From: Dama dama
Taxonomy: Eukaryota > Chordata > Mammalia > Artiodactyla > Cervidae
Direction of reading: 5' to 3'
Length of the DNA: 64,000 nt
Assembly: GCF_033118175.1 (NCBI RefSeq)
Contig: NC_083714.1
Span: 16,120,001 to 16,184,000 of the forward strand
Shown in pieces: positions 45,001 to 56,309 of the stretch (its first letter is position 1; every line of letters begins with the position of its first letter). The notes under the pieces are model-generated. The model saw only the letters and a list, made by a program, of their open reading frames with translations. It was not told the origin of the DNA and did not search any database. Position numbers and translations under genes: made by a program.

Positions 45001-45004
45001 CTCC

Positions 45005-45495
45005 TGTATTGGATTCTTAGGGCTGTTGAAACAAGGTACCACCAACCGCATGCCTTAAAACAATAGAAATTTACTCTTGTGCAGTTCTGGATGCTTCAAG
45101 TACAAAGTCAAGGTATTGATAGGGCCAGGCTCTATCTCCTAGCTTCTGGTTGTCACCAATAGTCCTTGGTGTTCCTTGGCTTGTAGCTGCATAACTCCAA
45201 TGTCTGCGTTCATAGTCACATGTAGTCTTCCCCCTGTGCATCATTCTTTTCACAGGGCTTTCTTCCAACTGTGCATTTCTGTCTCTGTGTCTCTTCTCCT
45301 TTTCTTACAAGGACATCAGTCATACTGGATTAAAGGCCCACCCTACTCCAGTATGACCTCATTTTAACTTGATTACATTTTCAAAGACCCTATTGGCAAA
45401 TAGGATTGTATTCACAGGTACCAAGGCTTAGGACTTCAGCATATCTTTGCCAGGGTCGGGGGTGGGGTAGGGGGACAAAATCTAACCCACAATAC
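45005..45495 (+). mobile_element. ancient mammalian dispersed element, probably LTR-class, name uncertain
   Basis: The run 'ttagggctgttgaaacaagg', 'cttaaaacaatagaaattta', 'cttctggttgtcaccaatag', 'cctactccagtatgacctca' and 'attcacaggtaccaaggctt' matches a common interspersed mammalian repeat I recognise by sight but cannot name with certainty. Non-coding; the frames inside are chance. Confidence 0.6.
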
Positions 45496-46949
45496 CTTCT
45501 TACATATCTTATTTCAATCAACTGAGCATTGAACAGATTGGTTACAAAGATACCATGTTGTTGTTTAAAATTACAGTTTTTATAACTTCAGAGCTGGTGC
45601 CTGTGAAGTATGTACCTGTAGGAACAGCACTTGTATTTGACTTGCCAGGAGGATGGATGCAGTGACTGGGCTGCGTTCAGTGCCAGGGTAATGTTCTTTC
45701 CACCTGGTTCCGGCTTAGCAACCCAAACATCCATAACACTAGCTAGTATTCTAATAGGAGCTATGGGCTCTCATGTGCACTAGGAAAAAGGAACATAGGG
45801 GCCAGGTGAAGCTCAGGTTGAGGGAGGGTCATACCTATTTACTTATTTCTGCAGATGGGCCCCACCATCTCAGAAATTGCATTTCTATCATTGGCAGGGC
45901 AGGCTATCCAAAAGCTGATTTTTTCCTCTCACTGGAAATCCCTGTTTTTTCTCAAACCTCAGCAGGATCATAATCAGTACTTGTGTTTTTTAATGAGCCC
46001 CTGCTAAGGGCCACAAACTATCCTAGGGATTTGATGGATAATATTATTTCTAAGTCTTAACATAAAATTTAAGGTAGGCATTTATATATGTGCATCTGCT
46101 AGAATTAACCCTGATGGTGAAAGGATTGGCAACATGATCCAAAGGAGGAGGACGCGTCAGTGCCATAAGCTCTGTAGCAAATCAGATTGGCCTGATGTTA
46201 GGGACACAGTCAGAGGCTGAAAGAGCTATACACATTTTGCTTCTGAATGACTTCTAGGGACATCTGGAATCTGGGCATCATGTTAGGATCCCCAAAAGGG
46301 TAAACCTGTAAGAGTCTTTGTTGAAAATCGCAAGGGATATACCATTCAGGTCTCTTTTCAGAGAGATGAACACAGATCTAAGATGCACTAGTATAAAGGA
46401 AGATTTGTGTGTGTGTGTCGGGGGGCACTCCAAGAAACTAGTTCATAACCTTACAGGGCAAAACCATACTCATGTCAAAGCCCCAAGGCCAGAGAACTCT
46501 AATTCTAATTTGGTAAACGGGCAAGTGGTAGGATAGGGTCAAGAAAACTAAACTGGCGTTTCCTTGTTTCCCAAATGCAGAGTTCACAAACCAGTAGCCC
46601 AGGATTTGAGCCCAACTCACAGATATTTTTTGTTTTTGTTTTTCCCACATAAATTTTTTTTCAATTTCAGTTATATTTCTAACCTATTTTTGAAATGCAA
46701 TTGAGTCCACGTTCTAAGATGGCCCAGTTGCAGCTGTTCCCTTTTAGAAGGCAAGCTCCTGATTTGCTGCGGTCCCCACCAGTGTTAATGCAGGGTCACA
46801 TTTTAATGTTGTTCTACTTGGTCCCTGAAGCTTTTGACCTTGTGACCCCTGCTCTACATTTTTGGCCAGGATAGATTTGGAATGAGACCAGATCCAACTC
46901 TCTGCTAAAAACAAATACAAAACATAGCAGCAAAATTGAGAGCTTTGTT
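45496..46949. other. low-repeat block, unassigned
   Basis: About 1.4 kb with little recognisable repeat; 45985-46085 may be a reverse MIR remnant. It has slightly higher GC than its surroundings, with a short (TG)n at about 46406-46419 followed by seven G. No frame resembles a known protein. With 47095-48640 it is the largest stretch free of ruminant SINEs. Confidence 0.45.
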
Positions 46950-47095
46950 ATTTTGGAGGTGATAGAAGCATTCTAAAATTGATGGTTGAGCTACTTTGTT
47001 GACATGCTAAAAAAGAACCCATTTAATTTTTATACTTTAAATGGCTGAAATATATTGTGTGACATATCTCAATAAAGCTGTTTCTAAAAATAGAA
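46950..47095 (+). mobile_element. old L1 3' end, sense
   Basis: 'ggtgatagaagcattctaaa' and 'tatctcaataaagctgtttc' are the classic end of an old L1 3' UTR with its AATAAA signal. Short, 5'-truncated. Confidence 0.75.
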
Positions 47096-48654
47096 ATTAG
47101 ACAACAGAGAGGAAAGCACAAATGATGAATCAACTTCTTAAAGGCTTTTTCACTGAATTCTTAGAAAGTCTAAACTTGTAATACTGGCATGGCAGCAGAC
47201 TCAAATGGTGAAGAGCAAGAGAAATAAGGATTAGAAATACTACCTACCTTGTGGGGTTGCTATGGGGAGTAAATGAGATAATCCCGGCAAAGTACACAGC
47301 ACTCTGCCTGGTACATGGTAAGCAACAGATAAAGGTTAGGTATTATGCGCTACTATGGCACAGAAGATACCTAGCAACACTTAACCTAACTCCACTGACA
47401 TTGTATACTCCAGTATCCTGAACCTTGGAACAGTTCTTCCTTTGGCCTCCCCAAGTCCAGTTGGTTTTAGGTGGCTACAGATCCTCAGCTAGAACTGTAG
47501 AAGCCTCAGAGGCTCTTAGTGATAGACAAAAAAAAAAACATAAGCATACTAACACTGCAGTGTCTAGGGAGGTGGGGACAAGCTCTTTGTGACTTATTCA
47601 AGCAATACAATGTAGCAATGTCTCCACAATGCTGAGAGTAGGGAGACCTGAATTCTAATTTTGCTTCCACTCCAAATTGGATTCCCCCTTAAAGAATATT
47701 AAACGTTTCTATGCGTTAGTTTCCTCATATACTGAAGGACAGTGATATTTACCGAGCTACCTTATTGACCAAGTAGGAAGCATAAAGCTACATGGAACGG
47801 CACAAAATTACATATAAGGTAAGGTATGTTTATTCAAGTATACAAATCAGTGACCCCAGTCAAGTGACAAGCATACTCTCAGAGAAAGACTGAAGGTCAT
47901 AGATTCTTATAATGGGAGGAATTTGAGGATGGCTTTATGGTTTTAGACCCACTGTCTTTGTAAAGATTCCTCAGAGAATGGTGAAACTCTTGGCAATTAG
48001 AGCAGATGTAGCATGGGCTACCATATGCCATGAAAGAAAAAGAGCTTCTGGCCAAAAAAACTCATCAAACTAATGTCTTCACCCTATCACAGAATGGAAA
48101 ATGTCAGCTTCCCTAGATTATAGGGTAGGGTTCCAAAGCTGAGAAAATTACATTCACAACCAAAAATGGGAAATTTCTTCTCTGGGAAGAGCTAAGCAGC
48201 CATTAGGAGACTGGGTAGGTGGCTGTGATTTTTTTTCTTCTTCTGAAGTTCTTTGTGAATTTACATAAAATTCTAAGAAAGGTTTAGGAATTGATTAACC
48301 CTGTTATATCTTCAGATAGCTTCAGGTAAGTCATCCAGTGGATATGGGATAAGCAGGGGCATTTTGCCAGTGCAACAGTTGGCAGGTCACCTTAATGACC
48401 ACATTCAGGCACATTCAGCTCAGGTAGGGTATGGGGGTACTAAGGCTTGAGGGACAAGCTGATCTCTAATGTTCTCAACACAATCTTCCAGTTGAAACTG
48501 GTAAACTAATGAAGTAGTAGCCAGCAGCTTCTTCTTACACATTTTGCTATGTCAAGAGATGTTTTAATATTAAAGAGTCAAGGAGGGAGCTGAGGGAGAG
48601 GGAGTAAGGTGAAAGTATTCATGGGACATGAGAGGAATGAAGGGTATCTTAGTT
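47096..48654 (+). other. mostly unassigned block holding two MIR SINEs
   Basis: MIR remnants at 47212-47345 ('ttgtggggttgctatgggga', 'tgcctggtacatggtaagca') and 47640-47775 ('agacctgaattctaattttg', 'gcgttagtttcctcatatac'). The remainder (47346-47639, 47776-48654) shows no recognised repeat and no coding frame. A 12-A run lies near 47526-47538. Confidence 0.55.
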
Positions 48655-48860
48655 GCAGAGTGGCTAAGAGCATGGGTTGTGGCATCACATAGACCTGTTT
48701 TATATCCTGGCTCTGCCACTTATTTTCTCAGCTAATTATAAAATGAGATGAAAACAATACTGATCTTAAGCAGCTCTTACGAGGAGAAAGTGAGATTACA
48801 TACTTAAAGCAAGTAGCACATTTCCTGGTACAAAGGAAGTGTTAAAATTAAAAGTAGTTG
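48655..48860 (+). mobile_element. MIR SINE
   Basis: Near full-length: 'gtggctaagagcatgggttg', 'tcctggctctgccacttatt', 'aatgagatgaaaacaatact' and 'cacatttcctggtacaaagg'. One of the best-preserved MIRs in the window. Confidence 0.9.
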
Positions 48861-48864
48861 TTAA

Positions 48865-49205
48865 AGATACATGCACCCCAGTGTTCACAGCAGCATTATT
48901 TACAATTGCTAACATATGGAAGCAGCCTACATGTCTATAAAATACTACTAAGCCATAAAAAAGAATGAAATTTTGCCATTTGCTGTAACATGGATAGACT
49001 TGGAGGGCATTATGCTAAGTGAAATAAAAAAAGACAAATACTGTACGATATCACTTATATGTGGAACCTAAAAGATACCAAAAACTAGTGAAAAAAAAAA
49101 GACTCAGATATGAACTAGTGATTGGTTACCAGTGGGGAGAGGAAAGTGAGGAGGGGAAATATAGGGACAGGAGGAAAAAACAGAAGGTTAGCAGCCTAAC
49201 TAACA
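48865..49205 (+). mobile_element. old L1 ORF2 end and 3' UTR, sense
   Basis: 'gatacatgcaccccagtgtt', 'acatggatagacttggaggg', 'aatactgtacgatatcactt' and 'atgaactagtgattggttac' follow the C-terminal ORF2 to 3' UTR order. Truncated at both ends. Confidence 0.88.
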
Positions 49206-49520
49206 ATAGCAGCCACAGTGAGGGCTGACATGATGCTTTGAATGACACAAGGACACTCCTTCAGGAGCACATACTTTAATTCCTTCCTGTAATACACATA
49301 TTTGATGATGATGTTCAGTTTGAGATTTCATATACCCTTTCATTCTTTGTGCATAGTATTGTGTGTGAATATGATCTTGCCTTCAATTCTGTAAGCTCCC
49401 TAAGTTCAGGGACTTGGTTTTCTACTTATGTGTCATCTATAACAGTGCTTAGCATCACTAGAAGCATTGGGAACTCTTGGTAAGTAATGACTGAACATCA
49501 CTGAATTTAAGGAAATGTGT
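49206..49520 (+). mobile_element. L2-type LINE 3' end, sense
   Basis: 'caattctgtaagctccctaa', 'gttcagggacttggttttct' and 'cagtgcttagcatcactaga' are the typical L2 3' end. Confidence 0.7.
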
Positions 49521-49641
49521 TAATACATAGAATAGAATAAATTAAATGGTAGTTTTAGATTCAACAAAACATTGTTTATTGTAATTAGATCTTTACCTCA
49601 AGGTAAAGGGGCTATTTTTAGGTGATAGCCAGAAGTCTTTC

Positions 49642-49760
49642 TTTTTTTATTCCCCAATTATTTTTATTAGTTGGAGGCTAATTACTTTACAATGTTGTAG
49701 TGGTTTTTGCCATACATTGACATGAATCAGCCACGGATTTACATGTGTTCCCCATCCTGA
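49642..49760 (-). mobile_element. ruminant L1 3' end, antisense, very short
   Basis: Only ~120 bases: 'ttattagttggaggctaatt', 'catgaatcagccacggattt', 'acatgtgttccccatcctga'. Same young family as at 53286-54138. Low divergence. Confidence 0.9.
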
Positions 49761-49861
49761 AAGGATCCCTGTTTTCAGCCCAGCCTAATGGTCTGAGTGA
49801 ATTGACTCTTCTGTGAAACAACATTATTATGTGATTTTTTTGTATGTGTTCATGCTCATTT

Positions 49862-50065
49862 GGGCTTCCTTCATGGCTCAGATGGTAAAGAATCCACCTG
49901 CAATGTGGGAGACCTGGGTTCAATCCCTGAGTTGGGAAGATCCCCTGGAGGAAGGCATGGCAACCCACTCCAGTATTCTTGCCTGGAGAATCCCATGGAC
50001 AGAGGAGCCTGGCAGGCTACAGTCCATGGGGTTGCAAGAGTCAGACACAATTCAGTGACTAAACC
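49862..50065 (+). mobile_element. Bov-tA SINE
   Basis: 'gggcttccttcatggctcag' to 'gagtcagacacaattcagtg', close to consensus. Located just before old L1 sequence. Confidence 0.95.
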
Positions 50066-50084
50066 ACCACTATCATGGTAAGAG

Positions 50085-51290
50085 TATGTAAGAACTCGCC
50101 AAACTGTTTTCCAAAGTAGATGTACCATTTTGCATGCCCACTAGCAATGAATGAAAGCTCCTGTTGCTCCATATCTTTGTCAGCATTTGGTATTATTGTC
50201 AGTGTTTTAGATTTGGGGTCACTCTAATCAGTGTGTAGTGGTACCTAATTGTTTTATTTTGAAATTTTCTAATGATATATCCTGTTAAATATATATTCAT
50301 ATACTTATTATCATTTATAATGCCTGATTTGGTAAAATATCTGTTCACGTCTTCAGGCTGTTTTGTAATCAGGTGGTTTTCTTATTATACAATCTTAAGA
50401 GTTCTTTGTATATTTTGGATAATAGTCCATCAGATGTGTCTTTTCAGATTTTTTTCCCAGTCTAGGCTTGTCTTCCCATTCTCTTGATATTGTCATTCAC
50501 AGAGTAGAAGTTTTTAGCTTTAATAAAGTACAACTTATAAATTCTTTCTTTAAAAATATCATACTTTTGCTTTTATATCTAAAAAGTCATCACCACGTCA
50601 AGGGTCATGGAAGTTGTCTTCTATGTTATCTTCCAGGAGGTTTCCAATTTTGTGTTTTATATTTAGTTCTATGATACATCTTTTGTCAATTTTTGTGAAG
50701 GATGAAAGGTCTGTGTCTATATTCATTTTTTGCATATGCACATCCAGTTGTTCCAGAACCATTTATTAAAGAGACTAACTTTGCTCTATTTTGTCATTTG
50801 CTTGTTGTCAAAGATCAGTTGATCATATTTATGCAGGCCTATTTCTGGACTATTATCGTCCATTGATCTGTTTGTCTAATCTTTCAGTGATACTACAGTA
50901 TCTTGACTACTGTAGCTGTACAGTAAGTGTACAGTAAGCTGTGTATCATCAATTCTCCTACTTTGTTCTTCTTTTCGAATATTTTGTTGGCTTTTCTGAA
51001 TAGCTTGCCTTTCCATATACACTTTAGAATCAGTCAATTTAGTTTGTCAATGTCCACAAAATAACTTTGTATGATTTTCACAGAGATTGCGTTCAATCTA
51101 TATGTCAAGTAGGGAAGAACTGACAACTTGAAAGTGTTTAGTTTTCCTGTCTACAACTATGGAATATTTTCCATGTATTTATTTCTTTGATACCCTCCAT
51201 CAGAGTTTTGTGTTTCTCTTCACATATTGTACGTATTTTGTAAAATTTATACCTATTTCATCTTTGAGTGAAAATGGTAATGTGTTTTTA
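50085..51290 (-). mobile_element. old L1 ORF2 fragment, antisense
   Basis: 'tttccaaagtagatgtacca', 'agcctccaat'-side degenerate, 'ttccagaaccatttattaaa' and 'ccattgatctgtttgtctaa' are antisense ORF2 blocks. The fragment ends where a different L1 3' UTR begins near 51290. Confidence 0.78.
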
Positions 51291-51837
51291 GTTTTCCCAA
51301 GTTATTGAATTTAACTGACATATGATATTGTGTAAGTTTAAGGTATACCGTGTGATGAGTTGATGCACATACACATATATACATATATAGTGAAATATTT
51401 ATCACAATATGGTTAGTTAACAGATTCCTCGCATCATATAGTTACCATTTTGCTGTTGTTACAGTGAGAACATTAACTACTCTCATAGCAACTTTGAAGT
51501 ATACAACAGAGTATTGATAACTATAGTCAATATACATTAGATATACATTATATACAATATATACAATATACATTAGATCCCTGGAATTTATTCATCTTAT
51601 AATTGAATCGTTTATCCTATAAACACCTCTCCATTTCTCCCACCCCCCAGTCTTTGGCAATCACCATTCTATTCTCTGTTTCAATGAGTTTGGTGTTTTT
51701 AGATTCCACATTTAAACACAGTATTTGTCTTTCTCTATCTGACTTATTTCACTTAGTTGATGCCCTCAAGGTCCATTCATGTTGTTCAAATGGCAAGGGT
51801 TTTTTTTTTTTTTTCTGTTTTATGGCTGAGTAATATT

Positions 51838-51840
<3 letters not shown>

Positions 51841-51868
<28 letters not shown>
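51841..51868. repeat. (GT)14 microsatellite
   Basis: Twenty-eight bases of pure GT inside antisense L1, at a position where related L1 copies read 'attccattgtgt'. A likely length polymorphism. Confidence 0.97.
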
Positions 51869-51871
<3 letters not shown>

Positions 51872-53285
51872 ACACCACATCTTCTCTATCCATTCATCTG
51901 TCGATGGACATTTAGTTTAGTTCCATGTCTTGGCTATTGTGAATAATGCTTAAAAGAACATGGGGATGCAGATATCTCTTTGAGATGATGATTTAATCTT
52001 CTTTGGATTATATACCCAGAAGTTGGATTGCTGGATTTATATGGTCATTTTATTCTTAGTTTTTGAGGAACCTCCATACTCATTTCCATAGTGGCTGTAA
52101 CACTTTACATCCCCACCAAGAGTGCACCAGGCGTCCCTTTTCTTTTTACTCTTGTCTTTTTGATAAAAGATATGAGGTGATATTTTACTGAGGTTTTGAT
52201 TTGCATTTCCCTAATTAGTGATACAGAAAAATCTTTTTCTGAACCTGTTTGGGTATCTTCTTTGGAAAAATGTCTATTCAGATCCGTTGTATTTTTAAGT
52301 TGGAATTATTTGCTATTTTGCTATTGAGTTGTAGGAGTTCCTTATATTTTGGATATTAAATACTAAACAGATTTGTGATTTGCAAATATCTTCTCCCATT
52401 TATAGGTTTCCTTTTCATTGTATTAATCGTTGATTTGCCTGTGCAGAAGCTTTTGAGTTTGACACAGTCAAGTGAAGTTGATTTTTTCCTTTTGTTTCTT
52501 GTACATTTGGTGTCATAACCAAAATGCCATTGCCAAGACCAATGTCAATAAATTTTTTCTTTATATTTTCTTCTAGGAGTTTTATGGTTTCAGGTCTTAT
52601 ATTTAAGTCTTTAATCCATTTCAAGTGAATTTTTGTGGGTCATGAACAGTAAGGGTCCTCTTTAATTCTTTTGCTTGTGTATATCAAATTTTCCCAGCAC
52701 CATTTGTTGAAGAGATTATCCTTTTCTCTTTGAGTGTTCCTGGCTGTCTTGTCAAACATTAATTTTAATTCACTATATCTACATGGGCTTATTTCTGGGC
52801 TTTTGATTCTGTTCCATTGATCTATGTGTCTTTATACCAGTAACATAACATTTTAATTATTGATACTATAACTTTGTGATATAGTTGGCTATAGATGGCT
52901 CCAGCTTTATTCTTCTTTTTAAGATTAAATAACTACATGGGGTCTTTTGTGGGTCCAAACTAATTTTAGGATTTAAAAACAAATTCTGGGGAAAATGCCA
53001 TTGGAATCTTGATAAAGATTGCATTGACTCTATAGATGGCTTGGGGTAGTATGGACATTATGACAATATTAATTCTTCCAAAAAATGAACATGATATATA
53101 TTTCCATTTATTTGTTTTCAATTTCATTCATCAGTATCTTGCAGTTCTCAGTGACTAGATGTCTCATTTCCTTAATTAAATTTATTCCTATGTATTTTGT
53201 TGTTTTTGAAACTATTGTAAATGGGACCGTTTTCTTTCTTTCTCAGATAGCTCACTGTTTTTGTATAGAAATGCAACTGATTTTA

Positions 53286-54138
53286 TTTTATTTTTTTATT
53301 TTTATTCTTTCATTTATTTTTATTAGTTGGAGGCTAATTACTTCACAACATTTCAGTGGGTTTTGTCATACAATGACATGAATCAGACATGGAGTTACAT
53401 GTATTCCCCATCCCGACCCCCCCCTCCCACCTCCCTCTCCACCCGATTCCTCTGGGTCTTCCCAGTGCACCAGGCCCGAGCACTTGTCTCATGCATCCCA
53501 CCTGGGCTGGTGATCTGTTTCACCCTTGATAATATACATGCTGTTCTCTCGAAACATCCCACCCTTGCCTTCTCCCACAGAGTCCAAAATTCTGTTCTGT
53601 ACATCTGTGTCTCTTTTTCTGTTTTGCATATAGGGTTATCATTACCATCTTTCTAAATTCCATATATATGTATTAGTATGCTGTAATGTTCTTTATCTTT
53701 CTGGCTTACTTCACTCTGTATAATGGGCTCCAGTTTCATTCATTTCATTAGAACTGATTCAAATGAAAGGCTGAGTAATATTCCATGGTGTATATGTACC
53801 ACAGCTTCCTTATCCATTCGTCTGCTGATGGGCATCTAGGTTGCTTCCATGTCCTGGCTATTATAAACAGTGCTGCGATGAACATTGGGGTACACGTGTC
53901 TCTTTCAGATCTGGTTTCCTCGGTGTGTATGCCCAGAAGTGGCAGTTCTATTTCCAGTTTTTTAAGAAATCTCCACACTGTTCTCCATAGCGGCTGTACT
54001 AGTTTGCATTCCCACCAACAGTGTAAGAGGGTTCCCTTTTCTCCACACCCTCTCCAGCATTTATTGCTTGTAGACTTTTGGATAGCAGCCATCCTGACTG
54101 GCATGTAATGGTACCTCATTGTGGTTTTGATTTGCATT
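53286..54138 (-). mobile_element. young ruminant L1, 5'-truncated, antisense
   Basis: 853 bases comprising the L1 3' UTR and the last ~130 codons of ORF2. The minus-strand frame 53748-54137 holds the ORF2 C-terminal motif with [20 protein letters not shown] and [12 protein letters not shown]. The perfect 19-bp target duplication AGAAATGCAACTGATTTTA at 53267-53285 and 54139-54157 makes this a clear insertion into an older L1, and its low divergence indicates a recent one. Confidence 0.97.
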
Positions 54139-54860
54139 AGAAATGCAACTGATTTTAGTATGTTGATTTTGTATCTGGAAACATGACTGAATTCCTTGAT
54201 TGTATCTAAGAGCTTTTAGGTAGATTCTTTAGAATTTTCCACATATAAAATCATGCCATCTGCAAACAGACAGTTTTACTTATTGCTTTCTGATTTGAAT
54301 GATTTTTATTTACTTTTCTTGTTAATTGTTCTGTCTAGGACTTCTAGTGCTATGTTGAATAGGAGTGGAGAGAGTGAGCATCCTTGTTTTGTTTCTGATC
54401 TTAGAGAAAAAGATTTCAACCTTTTACTGTTATATATGATGTTAGCTATGGACTTGATTATATGATCTTACTATGCTCAAGTTTGTTCCTCTATACCCAG
54501 TTTGTTGATAGTTTTTATTATTTTTATATTAGCAGGTTGAATTTTGTCAAATGCTCTTTCTGCATCTATTTAAATTGTTTGATTTTTATCATTTTTAATT
54601 TGCATATGTTGAACAATCCTTGCATCCCAGGGTTGAATCCCACTTAACTGTGATGTATAATCTTTTTAATGTCCTGTTGAATTAAGTTTGCTATTATTTT
54701 GTTGAGAATTTTTGCCTCTATATTCATTAGTAATATTGGCCTGTAGTTTTTTCTTGTGGTGTCCTTATCTGGCTTTTTTATGATAGTAGTGCTGGCCTTG
54801 TTGAAAAAAGAAGTTTGGCAATGTTCCTTTTTCTTGAAATTTTTGTAAGAGTTTGAGTAG

Positions 54861-55228
54861 TTGAGTTCAGTTCAGTCACTCAGTCATGTCCGATTCTTTC
54901 CGACCCCATGGACTGCATCACACCAGGCCTCCCTGTCCATCACCAACTCCCAGAGTCTACTCAAACTCATGCCCATTGAGTTAGTGATGCCATCCAACCA
55001 TCTCACCCTCTGTCGTCCCCTTCTCCTCCCGCCTTCAATCTTTCCCAGCATCAGGGTCTTTTCCAATGAGTCAACTCTTTGCATGAGGTGGCCAAAGTAT
55101 TGGAGTTTCAGCTTCAACATCAGTCCTTTCAATGAACACCCAGGACTGATTTCCTTTAGGATGGACTGGTTGGATCTTGCAGCCCAAGGAGATCTTCTCC
55201 AGCACCACAGTTCAAAAGCATCAACTCA
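54861..55228 (-). mobile_element. BovB 3' end (ART2A-like), antisense
   Basis: 'ttgagttcagttcagtcact' to 'ttcaaaagcatcaactc'. The 14-bp target duplication AAGAGTTTGAGTAG (54847-54860) and AAGAGCTTGAGTAG (55229-55242) has one mismatch. Confidence 0.95.
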
Positions 55229-56187
55229 AAGAGCTTGAGTAGGACTGGTATTAATTCTTTAAATGTTTGAAAAAATTCACCAGTGAAAGCATCTAGTTGT
55301 GGACTTTTTTTGGTGGGGGATTTTGGATTACTGATTCAGTCTCCTTACTCATTATTGGCAGTTCAGATTTTCTATTTCTTCATGCTTCCATCTTGGCAGA
55401 TAGTATGTTTCTTTCTAGGAATTTATTCATGATGTCTAGTTAATTGTACTGTATTATAATCCTTTGTATTTCTGTGGTATCAGTTACAATGTCTCCTCTT
55501 TCATTTATAATGCTATTTACTTGGGTCCTCTCTTTATTCCTTGATTAGACTAGCTAAAGGTTTGTCAATTTTGCTTATCTTTTCAAAGAAGCAATTCTTA
55601 TTGTAGTAGTCTGTCCTATTGTTTTGTTTTTCTCTATTTCATTTATTTTTGCTCTAATCTTTATTATTTCATTCTGCCTAGCTTTGGCCTTAGTTTCTTC
55701 CTTCTTAGTACTGCCTTTGTTGCATTGTGTGAATTTTTATGTTATATTTTCACCTTAATTTAATTACAAATGTAATAAAATTTCTCACGATATTTAATAT
55801 ATGTTATTTAGAAGTATGCTGTTTAATCTTCAAGCATTTGGGGATTTTTCTATCTTTTTGTTGTTGATTAGAGGATATATTACTTGAGTCCTATTTTTTA
55901 AAAAGAATTTAAAATGTGTTTTATGACCCGGGATATAGTCTATCTTGGTGAGTGTTTCATGTGCACTTGAAAAGAATGTGTATTCTGCTGTTGTTGGATG
56001 AAGTAATCTATAGATTCTTTATGTCCAGTTGATTGATGGTGTGGTTGAGTTCACCTGTGTACTTTTGACATTTTGCCTGCTGGATTAGTCTGTTTCTTAG
56101 AGTGATGTTGAAGTTTCCATACATTATAGTGGATTAATCTACTTTTCCTTATAGTTCTATCTGTAAGGGGACAAGTCTCCTGGCAAT

Positions 56188-56309
56188 GTGTGTGTTAGTT
56201 AATTCAGTCACATCCAACTCTTTGCAACCCTATGGACTGTAGCCTGCCAGGCTCCTCTGTCTATGGGATTCTCCAGGCAAGAATACTGGAGTGGGTTTCT
56301 GTGCTCTCC
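56188..56309 (-). mobile_element. Bov-tA SINE, partial, antisense
   Basis: 'tcagtcacatccaactcttt' to 'tactggagtgggtttctgtg', short at both ends. Flanks TCTCCTGGCAAT (56176-56187) and TCCTACTGGCAAT (from 56310) look like a decayed target duplication. Confidence 0.88.

Larger units (their letters stand above)
51291..56165 (-). mobile_element. old L1 3' UTR and ORF2, antisense, hosting younger insertions
   Basis: 3' UTR from 'cccaagttattgaatttaac' at 51297; ORF2 from about 51990 through RT blocks near 54440-54800 to 'ttgaagtttccatacattat' at 56110. It hosts a young L1 (53286-54138) and a BovB end (54861-55228). A (GT)14 microsatellite lies at 51841-51868. No open ORF2 remains. Confidence 0.88.

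Noticed and set aside
51841..51868. GT repeat considered as a regulatory Z-DNA element
   Set aside because: It is a simple microsatellite inside antisense L1; no supporting context.
53748..54137. Intact 129-codon L1 ORF2 C-terminal frame as a possible gene
   Set aside because: It is the 3' end of a 5'-truncated L1 with a clear target duplication; it lacks endonuclease and RT and cannot be functional alone.
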